Positions 28,057 through 35,487 of a DNA stretch of 35,487 nt are shown piece after piece (the first letter of the stretch is position 1; the number at the start of each line of letters is the position of its first letter). The notes under the pieces were generated by a model. It was given only the letters and a program-made list of their open reading frames with translations, was not told the DNA's origin and made no database searches. Both the position numbers and the translations under genes were made by a program. Source of the stretch: a virus; the IMG/VR virus record IMGVR_UViG_3300046167_000104, positions 1-35,487 of that record; one strand, given 5' to 3'.

Positions 28057-28715
28057 CGCAGCAGTACCGCGCACCAGAGCCGCAGGGCGATGACTGGAAG
28101 TCATGGGCGCGGCGCATGATGCTCTATCTTGGTCAGACGCGATCACCGCTTGTGCAGCAGACGGGCGGCGAAAGCGCAGCAGAAGATGGCGTGCTGATGT
28201 GGGATCGCACAAACTTGTATCCCGTTGTCAGCAAAAACGGCGAGTGGCGGCAGATCGTGCTGGAAGATGGCCACGCTGATTTCATCCTGACGTCAGACGT
28301 CACGCCTGTTGCCGCCAACACGGCGTACAAGCTCACATATGACGCGCCCATCGGCAATGACGGCATCACGCAAGGCACGCCAGCGTCGCGCATCGTGTTC
28401 GAGGAGGCGGGCCAATATGTTGTATCGTTCTCGGCGCAAATATCATCAACGTCAGCCAGCACTGTTCACTTCTATTTCTGGCCAAGCGTCAACGGCACAA
28501 ACGTGGCAGACAGCGGCATGACCACTGCGCTGCACCAGAATAACGCCACGCTGATCACGTCGCGCACGCAGATATTCACTGTTGCGGCGAATGACTACTT
28601 GGAAGTGAATTACATGATCGACAGCACAAGCGGCTTTCTGAATTACACCGCAGCGTCTTCGCCGGTGCCAGCAATACCCGCGTCAACCTTAGCAATTACG
28701 AGGCTTCATGGATAA
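28053..28715 (+). CDS. Tail-associated protein with jelly-roll-like C-terminal domain
   Basis: The first ~70 residues of this 220-residue protein are polar, with a short helix (DWKSWARRMMLYLG). The rest (about 85-218) is beta-rich with PVAANTAYKLTYD, EEAGQYVVSFSAQISS and a hydrophobic end, similar to C1q/TNF-like trimeric knobs used by phage head fibres and tail tips. It overlaps the nozzle gene (ATGA) and the following gene by eight bases. A trimeric accessory fibre or tail needle tip is likely from this layout. Confidence 0.68.
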   Translation: MTQQYRAPEPQGDDWKSWARRMMLYLGQTRSPLVQQTGGESAAEDGVLMWDRTNLYPVVSKNGEWRQIVLEDGHADFILTSDVTPVAANTAYKLTYDAPIGNDGITQGTPASRIVFEEAGQYVVSFSAQISSTSASTVHFYFWPSVNGTNVADSGMTTALHQNNATLITSRTQIFTVAANDYLEVNYMIDSTSGFLNYTAASSPVPAIPASTLAITRLHG

Positions 28716-29070
28716 AGAGCTGGAGAGATGCCGTGACTGGATTGAGGCTGCCTTGGAGCATTCCGGCGGCACGCATGACTTCATCGACGTGGCCGAAGGT
28801 ATATACAAAGGAACGATGCAGCTCTGGCCCACGCCGAGGGGGTGCATAGTGACCGAAATAGTGGTATATCCGAGAAAGAAAGTTTTAAACGTGTTTCTTG
28901 GCGGCGGCGAGTTGGATCAGATTTTAGAAATGCATGAAGATGTGATAGCATGGGCAAAAGCGCAAGGATGCTCTGCGTTGACCATGACGGGCCGGTTTGG
29001 CTGGAAGAAACCACTGAAGGCGCATGGCTGGGTGCCACTGCACGCCTCATATGTGAAGGAGTTTGAATAA
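28708..29070 (+). CDS. GNAT-like phage protein (T7 gp13-like context)
   Basis: This 120-residue protein has a helix start (LERCRDWIEAALE), beta segments (MQLWPTPRGCIVTEIVVYPRKKVLNVFLGGG), a helix (DVIAWAKAQGCSALTMTG) and RFGWKKPLKAHGW. This arrangement resembles the N-acetyltransferase-like fold of small phage proteins near internal virion genes, where T7 has gp13. The acetyl-CoA-binding loop is not clearly present, so it may be structural and not an enzyme. It lies between tail genes and the ejection-protein block and ends in TAATG with the next gene. Confidence 0.68.
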   Translation: MDKELERCRDWIEAALEHSGGTHDFIDVAEGIYKGTMQLWPTPRGCIVTEIVVYPRKKVLNVFLGGGELDQILEMHEDVIAWAKAQGCSALTMTGRFGWKKPLKAHGWVPLHASYVKEFE

Positions 29071-31025
29071 TGGCAGGCGGCAAAGGCGGGTCAACAACGT
29101 CATCAGTTACGATCCCAGAATACATTGAAGAGGCTGCGCGCCGTAACTTGGCAAAGGCCGAAGGCATTAGCCAGATTGGCTATGTGCCGTATTTCGGGCC
29201 AGATGTTGCCGCGTTTACGCCGTTTCAGCAGGCGGGCTTCCAGCAAACCGCTGACGTTGCGTCTGCATTTGGGTTAGGAACGCCAACAACGCAAGCTGAT
29301 ATTATGGGCGGCATGCCGGAGCCAACACAGTTTGCTGGCGGTGTACGCGGATATAGCGCAGCTCCATTGTATCAGCAGGCTGTTGACGAGCTTGCCGCGC
29401 AGCGCCCAGCGCAGGCGCAATACATTGAGAGCTTCTTCATTGATCCCGTGACAGGCCAAGCAGGAACACGCGTGCAGCCTGCTGTGGATTACAGCACTAT
29501 GGGTACGATGGCAGACATCAGAGCGGCAGATCGTGCAAACGAGTTGGCGATTGCGCAGGCGCAGGCAGCTGCGGGGCCGCAAAATGTTACGTTTGAGACT
29601 ACAAGCTTTGCTGCCAACCCAAATTTGGCTGTGCAGCCTAATGATCAAATATTTAATATCGCGCCGCCAGAGGTTCAGATTGCTCAGCAAATAATGGCAA
29701 CTGACCCCACAAACCCGCAATACAATGAGGCGTTTCAAACCGTTTACGATTACCAAGCAGCGCAAGCAGCGCAAGATCCGACAGGGCAGTCAACTGGGCT
29801 TGGCATAACGCCGGAAATAATTGATGCAACAGGTGTTGATGCATTTTTGCCGCCAACAGTTCCCAGCGACTACACATTAGACCCCGCAATTAGCGCAGCG
29901 ATAGATGAGATTGGGTATACGCCGATAGAGGGAAGGCCACTTGCTGAAGGCGAGCAGGCAATATTGGGGTTAGCGCCGCAAGACGTTTATAATATAGGCG
30001 AAGCCGGAGAGTTCAGCACAGCAGCCGCCACCCCAGAAATAGACTACGGAGCATATTTAACGCCAGTGTCACAGCCCACTACGTCAGACCCGCTCTATGA
30101 CGCTTTGGGCGCGGCAAATCAGGCGGCATATTCGCCGTCACCAAATGCGCAGGCTTCCACGGTGATTACAAACCCCGCCGAAGGGATAACCGACACAAGC
30201 GAAGCGTCAATGGGCCAGCAGGTAATGAGCGATATTGAAGGGGGTTTAATTGGCTTGGCGGCGAATACATTGCTTGGTCAGATATTGCTTGATGACTCCT
30301 ATCAGGTTGGTGGTGTAAATAACCCGATTGAAAACCCGACCGTTGCAGAGATGATTGCCGCAGCGCCGCCAAACATGGTTTATGACGCGTCAACTGGCGC
30401 ATACCTTGCATCAAGCAATGATAATGACACGCCAATTATATCAACTCCAGCCTCAGACTCAGGTAATTTTTTATCAGGCGGCGGCGCAGATGGTGTTGGG
30501 GATTTTGGCGCTGTTGGAGACTTCTTTGGCTCGATTGGAGACGCTTTAGGGATTACCGATTATGCGGGTGAAGCTGAAGAATTAACCGGAACGCCCGCTG
30601 CTGCGATAGCCCCTCCCGTAAAGCCTACAGCTGGCGGCGGCGGTGGCGGTGGTGGCGGTGGCGGTGGATTAGACACCGTGCTTTGCTCTGCATATTACAG
30701 CCTCGGATACTTGCCGCGCGAAATCTGGCGCTTAGATCAGCGCTACGGCGTGTGGCTGCACCGTAATGATCCTGAGCTTATGGAAGGCTATCACGCGTGG
30801 GCTGCTCCACTGGCTGAGTATATACAGAAGGATACACGCGGGGCTAAAGTCGCTCGCGCAGTTATGTGGCCCATTGTTAAGGCGTGGGCGGCAGAGATGG
30901 CGCATAGGCAGCGCCCAGAGAAGCACAAGCCGAATGTGGTCGGCAAAATTATTATGGCGATTGGCGAGCCGTTTAGCCGCGTGTGCGGCATGCTCAAGCC
31001 CCGCGCAATACGAGGAGAAGCATAA
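29070..31025 (+). CDS. Ejection (internal virion) protein with poly-Gly linker
   Basis: This 651-residue protein is rich in Ala, Pro, Gln and Thr over the first ~520 residues, with repeated low-complexity text. It then has a run of 12 Gly (DNA 30633-30668) and a compact C-terminal domain (residues ~534-651): LCSAYYSLGYLPREIWRLDQRYGVWLH and helices with several Trp. The C-terminal domain occurs, from memory, as a module in other phage virion proteins. Its place before two more ejection proteins and a lytic transglycosylase supports an internal virion role. It overlaps both neighbours by one base (TAATG). Confidence 0.75.
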   Translation: MAGGKGGSTTSSVTIPEYIEEAARRNLAKAEGISQIGYVPYFGPDVAAFTPFQQAGFQQTADVASAFGLGTPTTQADIMGGMPEPTQFAGGVRGYSAAPLYQQAVDELAAQRPAQAQYIESFFIDPVTGQAGTRVQPAVDYSTMGTMADIRAADRANELAIAQAQAAAGPQNVTFETTSFAANPNLAVQPNDQIFNIAPPEVQIAQQIMATDPTNPQYNEAFQTVYDYQAAQAAQDPTGQSTGLGITPEIIDATGVDAFLPPTVPSDYTLDPAISAAIDEIGYTPIEGRPLAEGEQAILGLAPQDVYNIGEAGEFSTAAATPEIDYGAYLTPVSQPTTSDPLYDALGAANQAAYSPSPNAQASTVITNPAEGITDTSEASMGQQVMSDIEGGLIGLAANTLLGQILLDDSYQVGGVNNPIENPTVAEMIAAAPPNMVYDASTGAYLASSNDNDTPIISTPASDSGNFLSGGGADGVGDFGAVGDFFGSIGDALGITDYAGEAEELTGTPAAAIAPPVKPTAGGGGGGGGGGGGLDTVLCSAYYSLGYLPREIWRLDQRYGVWLHRNDPELMEGYHAWAAPLAEYIQKDTRGAKVARAVMWPIVKAWAAEMAHRQRPEKHKPNVVGKIIMAIGEPFSRVCGMLKPRAIRGEA

Positions 31026-32122
31026 TGGCTGGACAAGGTGCAAAAGGTGGCGGTCAGGTAGCGATGCCAGTAGCAGGCGCAGGGCCGCAGCTCGGTATGA
31101 TGCCAATCGCCCCGACAGCGCAACCGGCAGCGCAGCCCGCGCCGCCTGCATTGGCCCCGACTGCTGGGTTTAACGTAAACCAAGCAGCGGCTGGCGCATT
31201 GCAGCAGGCGATGGGAACCGCGCAAAGCGGCCTCGGTTTCACGCCACGCCAGATCGAGGCGGTCGGATATACGCCAGCCCAGCAAGCCGTCGCCGGACAG
31301 CAAACTGGCTTCGCATACCAGCCATCGCAGGCAGCGGCTCAGCAGCTCGCAACGACTGACATCAGCCAGTATCAGTCGCCGTATCAGCAGGAAGTCATCG
31401 ACATGACCATGCGCGATATTGCGTCTGCGCAGGAAAAGGCGCTCAACGTGCAGGGCGCGCAAGCCCAGCGCGCAAGAGCGTTTGGCGGGTCACGCCAAGG
31501 CGTTGCCGAAGCAGAAACGCGCGCGCAATACGGGCAGCAGGCGGCAGACGCGGCGGCGCGTTTACGTCAGCAAGGGTTCCAGCAGGCGATGGGCGCGGCT
31601 CAGTTCGACATTGGCCAGCGTGCAGCAACGGAAGCGGCAAACGTCGCGGCGCGTCAAGCTGCCGAGCGCTTTGGCGTTGGATCGCTGCAGCAGGCGCAGG
31701 CGGCAAACATTGCTCGCGGCCAGCAAGTTCAAGCATCCAATGTGGCGGCGCAAAACGCTGCTGCGCAATACGCGGCTCAGCAGGCGGCATCTGCTCAGGC
31801 GCAAAACTTGGCAGCGCAGCAATCCGCAATGGGTACGCGTTTGGGTGCGGCAGGGCAGCTCGCTGGACTTGGCCAGCAGGCATTCGGCACTGGCCAAGCG
31901 ATCCAGCAGCAGCAGATGCAGCAGGGTCTTATGCAGCAAGGATTGCAGCAGGCGCTTATCGACGCGGCGCGCGGCCAATATGCTGGCTACACAAGCGCGC
32001 CAATGGCGGCGCTTTCAGCCCCATTGGCGGCGTTGCAGATGACGCCAAGCCAGTCAACGACAACGCAGTCAATGCAGCCGGGTCTGTTCAACTATCTACA
32101 GCTTGGCGCAAGCATGTTTTAG
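31025..32122 (+). CDS. Ala/Gln-rich ejection protein
   Basis: This 365-residue protein starts at ATG 31025, overlapping the previous stop (TAATG). The first ~60 residues are Pro/Ala/Gly-rich. A long helical, Ala/Gln-rich coiled region (about 95-330) follows, with SRQGVAEAETRAQYGQQAA and many QQA steps. A short hydrophobic C-terminus (GLFNYLQLGASMF) closes it. Long helical Ala/Gln-rich proteins in this place form the ejected channel or core in T7-like phages (gp14/gp15 role). This role is inferred by position and composition. Confidence 0.75.
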   Translation: MAGQGAKGGGQVAMPVAGAGPQLGMMPIAPTAQPAAQPAPPALAPTAGFNVNQAAAGALQQAMGTAQSGLGFTPRQIEAVGYTPAQQAVAGQQTGFAYQPSQAAAQQLATTDISQYQSPYQQEVIDMTMRDIASAQEKALNVQGAQAQRARAFGGSRQGVAEAETRAQYGQQAADAAARLRQQGFQQAMGAAQFDIGQRAATEAANVAARQAAERFGVGSLQQAQAANIARGQQVQASNVAAQNAAAQYAAQQAASAQAQNLAAQQSAMGTRLGAAGQLAGLGQQAFGTGQAIQQQQMQQGLMQQGLQQALIDAARGQYAGYTSAPMAALSAPLAALQMTPSQSTTTQSMQPGLFNYLQLGASMF

Positions 32123-32131
32123 GGGTGGTAG

Positions 32132-33556
32132 ATGGATTATCGTCAAGCAGCCAGAGACGCGGCACGCAAGTACGGGATAGACCCCGAAATGTTCCTGCGC
32201 CTCATACAGCAGGAGAGCAGCTTTAGGCCAGACGTCGTAAGCCCGAAGGGCGCGATCGGCCTCGGACAGCTTATGCCTGCGACGGCCAAGGAGCTTGGCG
32301 TGGACCCAACAGATCCAATGCAAAACTTGGAAGGCGCTGCAAAGTATCTAAGCCAGCAGCTCAAGCGTTTTGGAGATCCGTCGCTTGCGCTGGCCGCGTA
32401 TAACGCTGGGCCAACGCGTGTGGCCAGACTTGGCAGGGTGCCAAATATTGCGGAAACGCAAAACTATGTGAAGACGATTTTAGGAGAAGGGCAAACCAAG
32501 ATGGCAACTCCAATGGATAGGGCGCGCGAAGAAGAGCTGCGCATGCAGATGCTGGCCAGCGGAACGGCCCCACAAGCAGCGCCACGCGCGCCACTGTCAG
32601 CGCTACGGCAGGATCGCCCGCAGGCAGCGGCAGCGCCGCAGCAGCGCAGAAGCGGCTTCGGCGGCATCATGGATTACCTTGGCAAACGAAGCCCGACAAC
32701 CGGCCTAAGCAGAGCGGAACAATTTGCTGCGGCGCTCGATCCGCTCATCATGCCGGAGCTGCGGGCTGGCGAGGCGATCAGGGCGCGCGGCACGCAGCGG
32801 CAGGCTGAAGCGCGTAAGAATAAAACGATGGAATACTTGGCCACGCAGGCCGCTACCGATCCTCTGGCCGCTCAGATGCTGGAGATGGCGCGCGCCACGG
32901 GCGACGTCGGGGGCGCTGTGTCAGCGTTAATGCAGCAGCGTCTAAAAGGGCCAAAAGATACATTTAAAGACGTGCAAGCTTTGCGGAAAGAGTTTACGGG
33001 CCTGTCGCGTATTAAAAACTTTTCTGACGTTACAGAGGCGTACACGCGCATCATTAAATCGGCTAAAGATCCCAGCGCCGCTGGAGACTTGGCGTTGATC
33101 TTTAACTATATGAAAGTGCTAGACCCAGCTTCAGTTGTTCGTGAGAGCGAATTTGCGGCTGCCGCAAAAGCTGGTGGCCTTGGCCCCAGAATACAAGCTG
33201 CTGTCGAGCAGATTGAGAAAGGCACAAGACTTGCGCCAGAGCAGCGTGCAGACTTTGTTAACCGCGCCACGCAACTTTATCAGGGCGCAGAAGAGCAGGC
33301 GCGGCCAATTTATCAGACATACGAAGAGATCGCTACTGCGCGCGGCTTTGACCCCAAGAAGGCGCTTCCTGAGTTTGGCTACAAAGGTGAGCTATACCAG
33401 TCGCCGCCTGAGTTTATTCCGGCCCCCACGCCTCCCGTGCCGGCTGGTGCAACGGCAAATGGCCAGCCATTAACGCAAACGCAGTGGGAGGCAATCTGGC
33501 GCAGCAAAACTGAGGAAGAGCGCAAGAAGTGGCAAGAGACGGGGAGCTTTAACTAA
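32132..33556 (+). CDS. Ejection protein with N-terminal lytic transglycosylase (SLT)
   Basis: The first ~115 of 474 residues are a soluble-lytic-transglycosylase domain: [23 protein letters not shown] with catalytic Glu28, [16 protein letters not shown], and [13 protein letters not shown]. It would cut the cell wall locally so that phage DNA can pass, as T7 gp16 does. A Pro/Ala/Gln linker (about 125-185) follows, then a long helical region (about 195-420). It has GGGTGG before ATG 32132 and overlaps the next gene (TAATG). Confidence 0.88.
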   Translation: MDYRQAARDAARKYGIDPEMFLRLIQQESSFRPDVVSPKGAIGLGQLMPATAKELGVDPTDPMQNLEGAAKYLSQQLKRFGDPSLALAAYNAGPTRVARLGRVPNIAETQNYVKTILGEGQTKMATPMDRAREEELRMQMLASGTAPQAAPRAPLSALRQDRPQAAAAPQQRRSGFGGIMDYLGKRSPTTGLSRAEQFAAALDPLIMPELRAGEAIRARGTQRQAEARKNKTMEYLATQAATDPLAAQMLEMARATGDVGGAVSALMQQRLKGPKDTFKDVQALRKEFTGLSRIKNFSDVTEAYTRIIKSAKDPSAAGDLALIFNYMKVLDPASVVRESEFAAAAKAGGLGPRIQAAVEQIEKGTRLAPEQRADFVNRATQLYQGAEEQARPIYQTYEEIATARGFDPKKALPEFGYKGELYQSPPEFIPAPTPPVPAGATANGQPLTQTQWEAIWRSKTEEERKKWQETGSFN

Positions 33557-35460
33557 TGGTTGATTTTACGGCAGACCTTGCAGCGGCAGGCCCAGAAACA
33601 CCGACGCAGCGCACCAGAGCGTTTGCGCAGGGCGTTACGTTTGGCTTCGCGGATGAAATCGAAGCGGCAATCAGGTCAACGCTTTCACCGCGTGAATATG
33701 ATGATCTGGTCGCGGAAACCAGAACGGCGTTGGCCGAATACCAGCAAGCCAGACCCGCAGAGGCTTTCGCCGCTGAGCTTTCCGGCGCAGCCCTTCCCGC
33801 CATCATTGGGTCGCTGTTTACGGCTGGAGCTGCTGGCGCTGGAACGCTTGCGAGTTTAGCGTCTAAGTTTCCGACGATGGCCAAGGTTATCGGGGTTGCG
33901 GCTCCCAAGTCTCTGGTCGGCGCTGCAACCGTTGCAGGCGCTCAAGGCGCTCTGACGGGTATCGGAAAAGGTGAAGACGTTAGCGAGCGCCTTACGGGCG
34001 GCGTGATTGGCGCAGGCATAGGCGCAGCAGGCGGCGCAGGCATGTATGCTGCGGCAGAGCCAGCAAAGCGTGCGCTTGTTGGCGTTGTAGACTTTGCGCG
34101 TAGAAAGCTTGGCGGTCGAGGCGCTAAAGTTGTAGAGACAGAGCTTCAGCGTCTGGCCGCAGAAAGCGGCATGAGCGTTGACGAGATTGTGGAGGGCGTT
34201 GCGTCTGGCCGCATCATGGCCGAGAATAAAACGCTTTTAGACGCTGTGCGTGGCTATCGTGCAACAGGTGGCAGAGCCGCTGGCGAATTGCGCGAAGTGC
34301 TGGAGCGCAGGCCGGAGCAAGGCCGCCAGCAGACTATGGCAGAGATGCAAAGATACCTGTCAGACGTGGACGACCCAAACATTCTGCGCGGGATGAGGGC
34401 CACAGAGGCAGAGGCCAAAGCAGCCGAGACTGCGGCGTATGCGCCGTTTAAGACGCAGCCAGCGCCGGAGAATGTAACGTCAACACTGTCCGAAGCATTG
34501 CGCAGGGTGCCGTCAGCGGCCAAGGAAGTCGAAGAGGCGTTGCTGGCGTCCACTGGCCAGAAGCCGTTTTTCTCTGTGTCAAAGGATGGCGAGGTTTTAT
34601 TTACGCGCCAGCCGTCAGTTGCAGAGGCAGAGGCTGTGCGTCGCGCTCTATCTGGCACAGCCAGAGCGCGCTATCAGGCTTCGCAAGGCGTCGCTGGCGA
34701 GGCTATATCAGAGCTTGAAACAGGGTTGCGCGGCGCGCTTGACGTTGCGACGCCAGAGCTTGCCGCGACGCGCGCTCAGGCGGCGACAGTCAGAGGCGCA
34801 CGCGAGGCATTTGAGAACGGCCAGAAGGCGTTGGCTAAGACGCCTGACGCAGTGGCTGTCGAGTTCGCTGACGTCATGGCGAAGGGTGACGCCGCCGTGA
34901 AGGCGTACCGTTCTGGGGTGATGCAAGCCCTGCGCAACCGTATGTCCATGGGTTCTCGAAAGAGCATGATGGGGGCCTTGGCTGACCCACAGCGAAAGGA
35001 AAGCCAGATCCTGTCAATCGTGATGCCGGAAGACGCGTTGCCTGCCTTGATGGCCAGAATAGAACGTGCTGCGGGATCGCAAGCTGCGGCGTCATCTATC
35101 CTTGGCGGGTCGCAGACTGCGATAACAGGAGCGCAGGCAGCACGTCAGGGAAGAGACATTGGGGCCGGTGAAGTCGCCGAGGCTTTGACGTCGCCCAACG
35201 TGATGAATTTAATGCGCCTTGCCGGAAAGTTTGTCCAAAGGTCAGCGCCACAGCTCACCGACGCCCAGCGCCAGCAAGTTGTGCGCGTCTTAGTGTCTGA
35301 AAGCCCCGACGTTGTGCGCAACGCGCTGCAAGACGAGAGCGGCATGATGGCTTTGCAGCAGGCTATCGACCGCATTCTTGGCGCAGCGCAAGCCGGAGCG
35401 CAGCGCGCGGCTCCTGTGATGGCTCCGCAACTGATTGAGCAAATGACGCAAACGCGGTAA
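33556..35460 (+). CDS. Ejection protein with glycine-zipper membrane segment
   Basis: This 634-residue protein has an N-terminal text RTRAFAQGVTFGFADEIEAAI (residues 19-39), a pattern seen in several phage virion proteins. An Ala/Gly hydrophobic stretch (about 70-97) and a Gly-zipper segment (GGVIGAGIGAAGGAGMYAAA, about 148-167) suggest membrane insertion. A long helical, Ala/Glu/Arg-rich region and an SAS-rich end follow. Membrane insertion would let it form part of the channel across the cell envelope during DNA entry. It is the last gene; the portal gene follows across the junction of the window ends. Confidence 0.72.
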   Translation: MVDFTADLAAAGPETPTQRTRAFAQGVTFGFADEIEAAIRSTLSPREYDDLVAETRTALAEYQQARPAEAFAAELSGAALPAIIGSLFTAGAAGAGTLASLASKFPTMAKVIGVAAPKSLVGAATVAGAQGALTGIGKGEDVSERLTGGVIGAGIGAAGGAGMYAAAEPAKRALVGVVDFARRKLGGRGAKVVETELQRLAAESGMSVDEIVEGVASGRIMAENKTLLDAVRGYRATGGRAAGELREVLERRPEQGRQQTMAEMQRYLSDVDDPNILRGMRATEAEAKAAETAAYAPFKTQPAPENVTSTLSEALRRVPSAAKEVEEALLASTGQKPFFSVSKDGEVLFTRQPSVAEAEAVRRALSGTARARYQASQGVAGEAISELETGLRGALDVATPELAATRAQAATVRGAREAFENGQKALAKTPDAVAVEFADVMAKGDAAVKAYRSGVMQALRNRMSMGSRKSMMGALADPQRKESQILSIVMPEDALPALMARIERAAGSQAAASSILGGSQTAITGAQAARQGRDIGAGEVAEALTSPNVMNLMRLAGKFVQRSAPQLTDAQRQQVVRVLVSESPDVVRNALQDESGMMALQQAIDRILGAAQAGAQRAAPVMAPQLIEQMTQTR

Positions 35461-35487
35461 GATGCACGAAACGAATAGGACATAAAA
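35461..35487 (+). promoter_or_regulatory. Ribosome-binding site for portal across the ends
   Basis: AGGA at 35477-35480 is followed by CATAAAA and then, if the ends are joined, by the portal ATG at position 1, a normal seven-base spacing. No other gene starts at this site. The 26-base gap between the ejection gene and portal has no terminator, so they can share a transcript. Confidence 0.7.

Noticed and set aside
30791-31462. Minus-strand open frame of 223 codons across two ejection genes
   Set aside because: It is Arg/Leu/His/Cys-rich text typical of antisense frames in GC-rich DNA, and both plus-strand genes are well supported.
1-35487. Search by eye for tRNA genes, CRISPR arrays, integrase and attachment sites
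   Set aside because: No cloverleaf with a proper T-loop, no regularly spaced repeats with unique spacers and no tyrosine or serine recombinase motif were seen. The 15586-15729 repeats are too short and dense to be CRISPR.

Overview
The window looks like the whole genome of a small podovirus (short-tailed tailed phage), about 35.5 kb, opened exactly at the start codon of its portal gene. The last bases carry a ribosome-binding site (AGGA, 35477-35480) with a 7-base spacer that fits the ATG at position 1, so the two ends probably join; the true ends of the packaged DNA cannot be read from it. Portal, scaffold, DUF5309-type major capsid protein, SU10-type adaptor, P22 gp10-like nozzle and T7-like ejection proteins are present. 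No tape measure, sheath or tail-tube gene is visible. The GC-leaning codon use, the GTA-type 3TM holin family and TTGCAC/TTGCAA -35 boxes suggest an alphaproteobacterial host, probably aquatic; this is inference. No integrase or CI-like repressor is visible, so a lytic life style is more likely.

Layout, taken as a circle. (1) 1-4295: head genes (portal, small protein, scaffold, major capsid protein). (2) 4349-6809: small structural or membrane proteins and the lysis group (3TM-type holin and M15 peptidase endolysin). (3) 6806-7186: a lone minus-strand PD-(D/E)XK nuclease, convergent with the endolysin. (4) 7240-13283: promoter-led early region of small proteins, an HNH nuclease, a ribbon-helix-helix protein, a RuvC-like resolvase, a RecE/DUF3799-like exonuclease and a candidate single-strand DNA-binding protein. 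(5) 13349-16617: a Toprim primase plus AAA helicase gene interrupted by two +1 frameshifts, a GTGCGG repeat array around a 20-bp palindrome (candidate origin), a protein with an SSB-like acidic tail, and a DUF6378-like gene with a third +1 frameshift. (6) 16618-17042: non-coding, C-rich and structured. (7) 17043-18927: terminase subunits, followed by a strong terminator. (8) 19113-35460: Lys-rich miniproteins, a 560-aa unknown, adaptor, fibre and repeat proteins, nozzle, GNAT-like protein and four large ejection proteins including a lytic transglycosylase.

How it fits together: there is no DNA polymerase, so the phage probably primes and unwinds its own DNA and borrows the host replicase, with recombination functions (RecE-like, SSB-like, RuvC-like) making concatemers for packaging. 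Five copies of ATGTTAACA or near matches sit at four promoter regions and may form a regulatory network, possibly read by the RHH protein whose own promoter carries one. All positions and motifs were read by eye; family names come from remembered family signatures, not from a search.
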